This document shows positions 38,938-48,686 of a DNA stretch of 64,000 nucleotides, piece by piece (the first letter of the stretch is position 1; each line of letters opens with the position of its first letter). The DNA comes from Phyto melanocephala (Eukaryota; Arthropoda; Insecta; Diptera; Rhinophoridae). The notes beneath the pieces were generated by a model. That model worked only from the letters and a program-made list of their open reading frames with translations. It did no database searches and had not been told where the DNA came from. A program made the translations under genes and the position numbers. The stretch is from NCBI GenBank assembly GCA_941918925.1, contig OW799237.1, forward strand, positions 54,176,997 through 54,240,996, written 5' to 3'.

Positions 38938-41060
38938 ATGGTCTCAAAAAGAAAGTGTAAGGCTGATATTCAACAAGTGGCGACTTTTTGCGCTGCATTT
39001 GGAAAACTTTCTTCGGAAAACCTCTCACACGAACTCTTAGAGGTGAAGCAAATACAATTAGAGCGCAGATGGTCCAAGATAAAAGAAACTTTTGAAGATT
39101 TCAGCGCGGGGCAGAGAAGATAAAAGAAGAAGAAAGCTTAGAAGAGATAAGAGCTAAATTTGAAGAAGCTTGCGAACAGTACCAGCTGGTTAAAGCGAAA
39201 ATCATGCGCATATTAAGAGAAAAGTCTCCCGAACCAAAACCAACAGGTGATCGTCGAGCAGCACTTAAACTCCCTGCGGTCGAAATAAAAACTTTTGAAG
39301 GAGGTTTTGATAAATGGCCAGCATTCAGGGATATGTTTATGGCAGTTGTGGGAAATGAGGCTTTGATGACTCCAGCCCACAAATTATATTATTAGCACAG
39401 CAAAACAAGGGGGGAGGCCTACCAGCTCATTAAAGATTATGAGTTGGTAGATTATAATTTTGATTTAGCTTGGCAAGCATTGAAAGCTCGTTATGAGAAC
39501 AAGCGCATTTTAATCAACAATCAGATCAGAAGAATTTACGGTTTACAGGGCTCTCAGAATGAAACAATACAATTTTTACGTAAGCTTCAAAATACAGTTA
39601 ACGACGGGTTATCAATTATTTAATCATTTAAAGTAGAAGTTGCAAGCAATTACCTCTTTTTGATGCATATTTGTTCTTTAAAGCTCCCTGAAGAGACTTC
39701 GCGTGATTGGGAAAACTCGCTTACAAATCATAAGGAGTTACCAAACTGGGAACAATTAAATAAATTTTTATCCGATAGAATAGAGACATTAGAAACGTGT
39801 AACAACTTGAGGAAGCCGTCCAGCCGGGACAATCATAATATTAAATCTCAAGTTTTTTACTCTACGACGGAGTCAGAAAAGAACAAGTAACAGTGCTATA
39901 TTCGGCCGTGCCGAATCTTATATACCCTTCACAACGTGTAGTCATGCAATAACAATTGTTTGTATCAGCATTCATCTCATATAAAATACGTACATATGTC
40001 TATACTGGTTAGAATAAATGTGGCATCGAATCCCAGCTTAACCAAAAAAAAATTTTATTTAATATATTATTTATATTTTATTATTTTTTTTAATATTTTT
40101 TAAACAATTTTTTTAAAAAAATTTTTTAAATTTTTTTTTTTATATTATTTTTTTTTTTTATTTTTAATATATTTTTTTTTGTAATTTTTTTTTTTTGGTA
40201 TGTTTTTACATGTTTCTATGTATGTATGTTGTTGTTGTAATTGTGAAAAAAACGAGGTGGTCGTGGTTTTTTCCTCATATCTCAGAAAGTTATGGGGCGA
40301 TTGTGCTGAATTTCAATAGCGATTCATTCCTGGATATTTCCAAGAGATTAATACCATATACAGATCTGAGGAACATATAGTTGCTTCTAAAAGTTGATTT
40401 CAACCAACACACGGACAGACGGTCAGGGCTTAATCGACTCCTCTATTCATAAGCTTTCAGAAAATATATACTTTATGGGGTCGGAAATGAAAATTGTAGA
40501 AATTACAAACGGAATGACAAAGCTATATATACCCTTGTGCACCACAGGTAAAGGGTATAAAAAGATTATTTGCAAGAAATGTAAGCAAAGTCATCCTTTG
40601 CGATTTTGTACATATTTTAAAAGTTAAGCCGTCAACGATCGAATTAAATACGTATATTCTAATAAGATTTGCGCAAACTGTTTTTCTCCACATCATTTTC
40701 GAACAAAATGTCCTAGTGCCAGTAGTTGCATTAAATGTAATAAGCGACATCACACGATGTTACATATTGAGAATGAACAGCCAAAAAGAAGTCCAGTAAG
40801 ACAGACGTCATCACAACTAAATCGCCATAACAGCGAAAACCCATCTGGCTCAGGCACTCAACGCAACGCCATTTTATCAAATGGTACCTTAACGCGGCCT
40901 ACCACTACTAATGGAAACGAAGTCGAGTCGGTAAAGGTCAACATGATCCCACACAGGTATACCACTTTTTTACCCACGGCTTTGGTGTATATAGAGCACT
41001 TTCTGGATTTGGTGATACGGTAGTTGGCAATTCTAAAGGAAGATGTCATCTAACAGTAAA
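38938..41060 (+). pseudogene. BEL/Pao gag, frameshifted and interrupted by repeat E
   Basis: Starts ATGGTCTC, MVSKRKCKADIQQV. Pieces in changing frames cover the whole gag. These are a coiled-coil N-terminus to about 39120; LKLPAVEIKTFEGGFDKWPAF (39260-39330), the Pao gag core; then KARYENKRILINNQI (39485-39525), FLRKLQNTVNDG, and KLPEETSRDWE to 39885. After the insertion at 39887-40560 the reading resumes with zinc knuckles CKKCKQSHPLRFC and, past a stop, CANCFSPHHFRTKCP and CIKCNKRHHTMLH. Stops and frameshifts near 39121, 39394, 39621 and 40626 make it dead. Confidence 0.85.
39887..40560 (+). repeat. hairpin-headed dispersed repeat, copy E, inside gag
   Basis: Head AACAAGTAACAGTGCTATAT, TTCGGCCGTGCCGAA, then CTTATATACCCTTCACAACG. 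Tail GACAAAGCTATATATACCCT and GTAAAGGGTATAAAAAG. It splits the gag codons for ESEK and IICKKC. AAAAG at both edges may be the target duplication. It is the same subfamily as copy B. Confidence 0.8.
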
Positions 41061-43360
41061 ATCTAGAATTTCCAATTTTGAAAATAAAAATGCAAGTTAT
41101 TGCAGTGCCGACTCTAGCGCATTTTATGCCTTCAAAACCTATCTCAACACAATGTTTAGAAAACCTAAAAGATCTGCAATTGGCAGATCCCTATTTTTAT
41201 AAACCAGCAGCAATTGAGATGATTATTGGTAGCGACTACTTGCCGTTTATAAATCTTAGCGGTGTTAAAATGAATATAGGTAACAATTTGGAAGCTCGAG
41301 AAAGCCATTTTGGGTGGTATTTGATGGGACCCGAACCCTCTACCGAGGTACAGTCTTTTCATACTATGGTACACCCTTCACAAGTTTTAGCGCTAAATGA
41401 GCAATTAAAGCAGTTTTGGGAAATTGAAGAAGCCGAAAATACAAGTTTGCGTCCGACAGCGACCTTTTTTGCGAAAATTTTTATAAGCGCACAACTATTA
41501 GGCAATCTGATGGGCGCTATGTTGTACGACTACCGTTCAAAGAACAATATTCACATGAAATCTTTTTGGGTCCATCTCGGAATATGGCGCTCGCGCAGTA
41601 CCACCGGATGGAAAAAACTTTGGACAAAACACCAGAGCTAAAGGCCCAATATACTGAGGTGCTACAGGAATATTTGGACTTGGATCATATGGAGCCAATA
41701 TCATATTTTGACCCGAAAACTGAAAAGGTGTCTGCATTTTTCCTGCCTCATCATGCGGTCATCAAACCCGAAAGCAAATCCACAAAAGTCAGAGTGGTTT
41801 TTAATGGGTCGAAGAAAACAGACAGCGGTTTTTCCTTCACCAAGGGCCACCGCTACAAAATGACTTACTGCTACTCATCCTTCGATGGCGAAACTGGCAA
41901 TACGTCTTTACAGGCGATATTCAAAAAATGTATCGACTTATTTTGGAGGACAAGGTTGATCGACCGTATCAACAGATCTTATTCCGCAATAGAGCAGATG
42001 ACCCCGTGAAAACATTTCAATTAAAAACGGTGAGGTTTGGTGTGAATTGCGCACCATATTTGGCGACAAGAACTCTACTAGAGTTGAGCGAAGACTGCTG
42101 ATACATATTTCCAAAAGCATCAACAGTTTTGAAGTCCGAGGTGTACGTCGACGACATCCCATTGAGGACGCTAAGCTCAAACAAGGTGAGCTTGTCAAAG
42201 CTTTGAAATCTGCCGGATTTCCACTCAAGAAAATGACAGCAAACCACCAGATGCTGCTAAACAATTTACCCCGGGAGGATCTTCTTGATGAAGATTTTTT
42301 GAAGTTCAACGACACCAGTACTGTTAAAACGTTAGGAATACGTTGGAACGCATTAGAAGACAAATTTTACTATACCGTAGAGTCGATTGAGATTACCCCA
42401 TCCGCTACAAAAAGAAAAATCTTGTCCGTAATTGCAAGGTTATTTGACCCACTTGGTTGGTTAGGCCCTATAGTAATAGTGGCAAAAATTCTCATGCAGG
42501 AACTTTGGGAGGAGAAGTCCGACTGGGATGAAGCGGTATCTCAACCTTTACTTTTGAAATGGAACTTTTTTTTGAAGAACTTGCCATTTATTTCTCAAAT
42601 TCAAATCCCTAGATGGGTGAATTTTTCCCTAAAGTATCACATCCAGATACATGGCTTTTGCGACGCCTCAGAGAAGGCGTATTGTGGCACTATATATATT
42701 AGAACTGAAAGTCCAGATAGTCAAATAAGTAGTCATTTATTTGTGACTAAGACAAAGGTGGCTCCAACTAAGCGTACTACACTACCTAAACTCGAGTTGT
42801 GCGGAGCATGGTTGGTCACAAAACTCATCCGAAGTGTACTTACGAATTATAAATTCTACGAATTATATTTATGGACAGATTCGTCTATAGTCTTAGGGTG
42901 GTTACAGAAACCCCCAAAAACCCTTAAAACTTTTGTCGCACATCGTGTGACGCAAATAATCAGTATTGCTAGCACAAACCACTGGAAACATATCAAAACC
43001 GAAGAGAATCCAGCTGATATGGGCACTCGCGGCTGCACCCCTCAGGATCTAGCCGATTACAAGCTATGGTGGCATGGGCCTACCTGGCTTCAACTTCCTA
43101 CGTCTCTTTGGCCGACACCAAGAACTTTTGATCCAACAGATTTGGAAACAAAAAAGGTAACCAGTCTTCATCTTGATGTGAGTCGTACAAACGTTCTCGA
43201 AGAATTTTCATCCTTTTCAAGGGCTCTACGCTTCCTTTGTTATCGAATGCGTTTTATCAACCATTTATTGAAAAGGCCCTTTTCTACCGAAGATTTCATC
43301 GCTGCGCAGGAAATAAGCGCCATGAGAATTCGACTATTTTCGTTAGCTTAACGGAAAACA
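41061..43360 (+). pseudogene. BEL/Pao protease-RT-RNase H region
   Basis: 41078-41641 carries a Pao-type aspartic-protease-like and linker region (EMIIGSDYLPFI, SHFGWYLMGPEP). 41640-41830 enters the RT (YFDPKTEKVSAFFLPHHAVIK, TKVRVVFNGSKK), continuing in a shifted frame (WRNWQYVFTGDIQKMYR). The catalytic YVDD is encoded at about 42138-42152 in yet another frame. From 42280 one long frame to 43351 gives the RT thumb (RKILSVIARLFDPLGWLGP), RNase H (HGFCDASEKAYCG, TTLPKLELCGAWL, LWTDSSIVLGWL) and the AHRVTQI and ENPADMGTRG motifs. At least three frameshifts. Confidence 0.88.
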
Positions 43361-43975
43361 AATCAATAAATCAGAAAAGTAGACTACTTAACCTTAATCC
43401 TTTTATCGATAAGGACGATCTTCTGCACTCTGAGCACCATATTATGTTACGAGCTATTCGTCAAGGATTCTATATTCCCCGGCTAAAAAATCTTGGGCGA
43501 AAATACATACGAGAGTGTCAAGCATGCACTATTTACAAGCATAAGTTCCAGCACCAAATTATGGTCGTTTACTACATTTCTCGTACGAATCGAAGCTGGT
43601 CTTAACTCGAGACCACTTTCGCCCCTCACTGAAAACCCTAATGAACTTTTGCCTCTTACGCCTGGTCATTTTTTGAGAGGAGCTCCTATAACTGCATTAC
43701 CAGAAGCTCCTGTAGAATTTCCACCTGAAGAAATCCAATACATAATACGATGGGAACGATTGAAAGCACTACAGCATATTTTTTCACGTCGTTGGAACTT
43801 CAACGTCGTTTCAAATGGAGAACTGAACGTGACAACCTTAAAATTAATGATATCGTTGTAATTAAGGATGATTCCTTACCCCCTACAGAATGGCATCTCG
43901 GTAGAGTCACCAACGTCAACGAGTCGCCGAATTGCAAACCAACAAAGGTATCATACGGCCGGTTGTAAAGTTATG
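43361..43975 (+). pseudogene. BEL/Pao integrase with catalytic core deleted
   Basis: The N-terminal H2C2 zinc-binding domain is visible (HHIMLRAIRQGFYIPRLKNL, ending in CQACTIYKHK). The text then jumps within about 15 bp at 43560 to FLVRIEAGLNSRPLSPLTE and LTPGHFLRGAP, which follow the core in this family. So the D-D-E core is missing. The C-terminal INDIVVIKDDSLPP block (about 43845-43890) is present in another frame. Confidence 0.82.
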
Positions 43976-44175
43976 TTTATTACCTACCGGAAACCACTCA
44001 TCCACTAAACAAATTATGAAACCAACCCCTACAGAATGGCATCTCGGTAGAGTCACCAACGGTACGAGTCGCCGAATTACAAACCAACAGAGGTATCATT
44101 ATACGACCGGTTGTAAAGTTATGTTTATTACCTACCGGCAACCACTCACCCACTAAACAAATTATGAAACCAACA
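43881..44175. repeat. 145-bp tandem duplication at the end of pol
   Basis: Two copies of CCCTACAGAATGGCATCTCG, GGTCGCCGAATT-type text, GGTTGTAAAGTTATGTTTAT and ACAAATTATGAAACCAAC, starting about 43881 and 44025, with a few substitutions and small indels. Confidence 0.85.
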
Positions 44176-44828
44176 CTTAAAAATTGCTAAACTTGTCCAC
44201 ACTAAATATTAATTTATAGATTCCAATTGCACTGGATAATTTTTGTTTCTGTATGTATTTTTTCTCTTTTCTCTCCTAAACAGACAACTGGCAAAACAAA
44301 AGGCCATTTCTGCGGAAAAAATCATCCGCTGAAATATTGTATGGTCATTTGATGTAAATTCCAAGAGGGCTAATATCGTCAATAAAGAAATCGTTGCAAA
44401 GTAGAGCTCGCACCCAACAAACTGTGCAACGCTTAACACTACTCGATGCTTCATAAAGAAAAAAGAGATCCCCATTCATTAAACTTTGAGGACATTCCGC
44501 CCTGTGACAACTATGATGATAAAGAACCTGACGCAGTACCACTAACTGCGTATTGCCCTCTACTTGAGGCGCCTAGCGCAGAACCATCGACTGTGTATCA
44601 GTCCCAACCTGAATCCTCTATCAAAGAATTAGCAGCGGTTTGCTACCTATATGAGGCCCTTTCTGCAAAAAAAAATCAACAGCTGACAGTACCTCATTTA
44701 CGCAAAAACCACAACATCTGCCAATAATACGGCTCACCGAGCCTTTTCTCAACCATAGAAGTCCCGCTCGAAGATGAACCCTATGTGTATTTGAACAGGT
44801 TTGCTCCTGTCATCCTCGCCCGGGAGAA
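44176..44828. other. 3' untranslated region of BEL/Pao element; short frame at 44446-44727
   Basis: A 93-codon plus-strand frame (LHKEKRDPHSLN, DNYDDKEPDAVP) has no recognised domain and is probably not a gene. The segment ends in CCCGGGAGAA before the LTR, a weak polypurine tract. Confidence 0.4.
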
Positions 44829-45233
44829 TGTTGAAGCGACTTCAACTCTATTTTATATATTTATATTTATTTATATATATATATTTATATTTGTTTATAT
44901 ATATTTATATATACATATATGTATATTTCTTTCTGTGTAGTTTCATAAATTTTATGTAGAGTTTACTCTTTTGTTATTGCTATAACTTTTCTCATTTTTT
45001 TAACACCATTACGGTGCAGTTACGGTGAATTAAATTCCTTTTTAAGTTGTTTGTATTATTAATAGTTGAATAGTTGAACTAGACAATAAGAAACTGTTAA
45101 CATATATATATTAATCACAAAAATCTATAACAGCAAGAAGCTGTAAAATAAATTTGTTAGTTCTAAGAAGAACATGCCTCCTTATTATTTTTATAAGGAT
45201 ACACCCCACCTGGGCTAGAAACAAGAGCCCACA
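44829..45233 (+). repeat. 3' LTR of BEL/Pao element (405 bp)
   Basis: TGTTGAAGCGACTTCAAC ... GAAACAAGAGCCCACA, with AT-rich U3. Matches 16971-17079 plus 19094-19391. Followed by TTATT. Confidence 0.85.
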
Positions 45234-45403
45234 TTATTATTGTTTTATTTGGTTAAGAATTTGGGTAAAAGGTCTACTGATGATCTGGTATAAGCACTAT
45301 TAAAATGCATATAGACCAACTTAAACCCAACAACCAAATAAAATATTGAAAAATTAGTTGGGAGCATATCCCGAATAATTAAGTAAATTATTATTATTAT
45401 GTA

Positions 45404-46148
45404 AGTTAAAGGAATCCTAGTTGGATTCTTTAAAAAAAATTTCATTAAGGTGCTACAACTGCACCGCCACAAATAAAACACACAAGGATTAAAGTTTTAT
45501 TTATTAAAGATTTCGATTCAAATAACTTTTAATTTACTTATTAAAGATTTCGATTCAAATAACCTTAAATTTATTTATTAAAGATTTCGATTCAAATAAC
45601 TTCTAATTTCTTTATTAAACTTTTAATTTATTTATTAAAGATTTAGATTCAAATAACTTTTAATTTATTTATTAAAGATTTCGATTCAAATAACCTTAAA
45701 TTTTTTTAAATAAAGATTTCGATTCAAATAACTTTTAATTTATTTATTAAAGATTTCGATTGAAATAACTTTTAATTTTAAACGAGATTTTTAGAACAAC
45801 GAACCGATGAGATTCGACGCGTAACCAAGACTGCCTGCTCTTTGACAAAGTTGTTAGCTGGCCAACTGTGGTCACGTTGCAACTGCATGCGCGAATATTC
45901 ATAACACCAACACGCGCGAACATGCAGACGCTGACACAGCAGAAGTGTATTCCCATGCCATCTGACACCCTGCATACAGATATCTGCTGGATACGCGTGT
46001 GAACGTTATTAAGTTATTTTATGCTAACACCGCCGAATGCAACTTGCTGGCAGCGTTGCTGTTGGATACACGTGTAAACATTATAAAGTTATCTCATGCT
46101 GACACTGCCGAATGCAACTTGCTGGCAGCGTCGTCGGTGTTGTTAACT
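45404..46148 (-). repeat. 3' LTR of gypsy-type element (745 bp)
   Basis: Carries a tandem array of about 39-bp units (TTTATTAAAGATTTCGATTC, AAATAACTTTTAA) at 45495-45775, and a second diverged pair of CGTGTGAACGTTATTAAGTT-like units near 45995-46120. About 75 bp longer than the 5' LTR through extra array units. Confidence 0.93.
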
Positions 46149-46157
46149 CCTCCCTCC
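46149..46157 (-). promoter_or_regulatory. polypurine tract of gypsy-type element
   Basis: GGAGGGAGG on the minus strand directly abuts the 3' LTR, the plus-strand primer position, which fixes the element's orientation. Confidence 0.8.
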
Positions 46158-47574
46158 TTAAAAATCTGCGTCCCGCAGATCTGAGGATTAATAGCTGAGG
46201 GCTGCACATGAATTTTTGGAAGGTTCAGTTTTCGTGTTTGCTGGTACCATAGCCATCCGATACAGGTTAGCATCATGAGAATGATGATAGCATTAATTCC
46301 GAAAGAATTATTGAATTTTGCACCCAGTTGATTAAGCCTGTTTATATTGGCGAGGCTGACCTGGTGAACATACTTGATATCTAGTATAAGATCGTCATGT
46401 GTTAGCTTGATCCTTTACAATTGAAGTGCTCGAGTACGTATGATTTCTTATTACCAGCGACTCGTTGAAAAGTTGGATAAGGTAGGTACCATTCAGGAAT
46501 CTGATTTCACCATTGCAGTCGTTTGATCCCTCAAAATTCGAAACGTATATGATGTCTTCTGTCAATACTTCCACAATCCCTTCTTGCCTGAGTTTATATC
46601 TGCATTTTGCTGCGGCCCCTTTTAAAATTAGCGCAAGACAATCATCATCTGTCAGCTTAATTAGAGCGGATCTCTGACATACCGTAGAATTGCTAATAGA
46701 TTAACAATTATCTTTAATACCATAAGCCTCGGCCTCATTTACCAAGACTCGGTCGAATTCCAAAGCGATTTGCCTCTCCTTATTAATGTTGGCTCTTATA
46801 ACGAGTTGCGTGTATACTTCTTTACCAAGCTTGGGTATTGATAGAACATATAGTAGGAGTGAACCATTGGTATAAATAGAGGGTGTGCCATACTCCACTG
46901 CTTCTATTATATTATTGTATGGTAGCGTTTCGACTTAATCAATAATTCTGTTAATCTCAAGTTGAAGTAGGTTTGTATTAACAATACCTTTCTTCGCCAG
47001 CTGGCAAGCTCGGATGATTTCATTTACTTCATCTTTTTTGCTCAATTAAGTTGTAATCTTTTCCTTTTGTTACGTTATTTAATTTGGCGATAACCTCATT
47101 AATTTTCTGTACAACTTGGCTCGTTGTTTGTTGTAGCTCCTTATTAATTCTATATTGTTCGTTATTGTTTGTCACTATGCTATCTTGACTTTTAAGTATG
47201 GCGTTCCAGTCTGAGGCGTCCGGGCTACCAGCCAACCATTTCCATGCAGACCCAATCCAATGAACTGATCGAGGTGCTCTTCTTTTTACATTTTTCAATT
47301 CGCTGAGTCGATCTTGTGTCTGAATCAAGTGGTGCAAAATAAATTCCTTATTCCTACTTGGTGGAATGTGGGTTTGGACAATAGATGATATGTTGTCTAT
47401 CATTGTTATATACTCTTCCAGATTTATAATGTGTACCAACTTAAGATTTCCCTCAGCTATCCAACCATGACCGGTTCTCAATGATGTTATTGGTGCTTCA
47501 TAGCGACAGATTCGCATCGCCTTACAAAAATAGATCAGCTCAAGCGCTAGTAAAATAGTTATATTGAAATGCAT
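46158..47574 (-). pseudogene. env: errantivirus-type envelope gene, frameshifted
   Basis: From the Met at 47574 there is a hydrophobic signal-like N-terminus and an ectodomain part. Then comes a basic cleavage-like site (NVKRRAPR, about residue 102) followed by SVHWIGSAWKWLAGSPDAS, the hallmark segment after the cleavage site in gypsy-type envelopes related to baculovirus F proteins, and then a helical Asn/Gln/Lys region. The open frame ends at 47029 (181 residues). Further pieces in other frames run to about 46180, including 46898-46701. Frameshifts and stops prevent a full-length glycoprotein. Described as a relic only. Confidence 0.85.
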
Positions 47575-47864
47575 ATCTAGAAAATTCTCGAAAGAAAAAA
47601 AGATTCTTATGTAATATGCTTAATAGTAATTTTAAAGTAAAAAAAAATATTCTTTCTCTATCTCCTTTTTTTATTTAATAATAATTATATTGAAAGGTGT
47701 ATTAAAAAGATTTTTAAATGATATGTTTAGTGGTTTTTCCTTAAAAAATTCTCTTTTAATAAATTTTTATGTATATACTTAATTATATTCCTAATAGTTA
47801 AATATAAAAAAATTACTGGAAGAAATATTTACGCGCATATTAATGGAAAATTTCGTATTTTCCT
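47575..47864. other. AT-rich pol-env spacer
   Basis: Runs of A/T between the env start and the mariner insertion. The env splice acceptor of such elements would lie here, but no clear one is identified. Confidence 0.3.
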
Positions 47865-48640
47865 TATATCGGCTGTCCCAACTAGAACGCAATTTTTAAA
47901 TTTTAAATAAAACAGATATTTAAAAAAAAATCGTGAAACTTTATTATATCGTAAAGTAGACAGAATGAGGTTATGTATGGACAATATATCGTGCATATGG
48001 CCGCCGCGGCTGGCACACACAAGATCTTTTAATGAAATTTTCAATGACCTTTTTGCATAAATGCTGCAGTATTTCATTAATGCAGCGTCCAATTTCCTCT
48101 TTTAACGCTTGAGTCGTCGTCGGCTTATTCGCGTAAACCATCGACTTCAAAAAACCCCAAAGAAAAAAATCTAAAGGTGTTAAATCACACGATCTAGGCG
48201 GCCAATTCTGGTTTCCAAAACGCGAAATAACATTACCGGGAAATGACTGATGCAGCAATTGAATTGTTTCTCTGGCTGTATGACATGCTGGCTTCAGTTC
48301 CTGAGTGAATTGAAGTTTGTATGCGTGAAGATGCATATCTTTCGTCAAAATTCGCTGCATAGCCAATTTGCTGAGCTCGGTGTCGAATTGAGGTGGATGG
48401 AGTTTGAGCAACATCATCACGTACAGCTGCGACATTTTCGGTCGATCGACCTGGTCGAAGGCGCGATGTTGTCTTTACGTCACTAACAGACCCAGTTTCG
48501 GCAAATTTATCCATTAATCTCTTTACAGTTAAATTGATCACAATTTGCGAACTGTAGCCGCAAAACTTTCACCATTTTGGTAAAACAATTTCACAATGAG
48601 AATGCGTTGTTCATTCGTTCATTAAGATTAACTATTTATA
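47865..48640 (-). mobile_element. mariner-type transposon, internally deleted
   Basis: The minus strand carries transposase pieces. 48541-48233 is a helix-turn-helix region (NLTVKRLMDKFAETGSVSD, GRSTENVAAVRDDV). 48435-47971 contains LTKDMHLHAYKLQ, then after a deletion of the central catalytic part NQNWPPRSCDLTPLDFFLWGF, with the third catalytic motif, and YARYIVHT at the end. The left end reads CGGCTGTCCCAACTAGAAC. Terminal repeats could not be matched by eye. It lies in the gypsy-type element between pol and env. Confidence 0.75.
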
Positions 48641-48686
48641 ATGGTAATATGCTCATGCGACGGGAAAAATCGTTGTATTTTGTATT

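Larger units (their letters stand above)
16971..45233 (+). mobile_element. BEL/Pao retrotransposon expanded by nested insertions
   Basis: Both LTRs begin TGTTGAAGCGACTT and end AGAGCCCACA. The left one is followed by a TGG-type primer site and the right one is preceded by the purine-rich CGGGAGAA. TTATT precedes the left LTR (16966-16970) and follows the right one (45234-45238), supporting a single element, although the flank is a simple ATT repeat and so weak evidence. The internal order is leader, gag, pol in plus orientation. Nested in it are a 2-kb insertion in the 5' LTR, a hAT MITE, hairpin-headed repeats D and E, a Polinton and a mariner MITE. Frameshifts make gag and pol dead. Confidence 0.7.

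Noticed and set aside
22515..40560. Helitron assignment of the hairpin-headed repeat
   Set aside because: The TTCGGC/GCCGAA hairpin is at the head, not about 10 bp before a CTRR 3' end, and no rolling-circle helicase is present.
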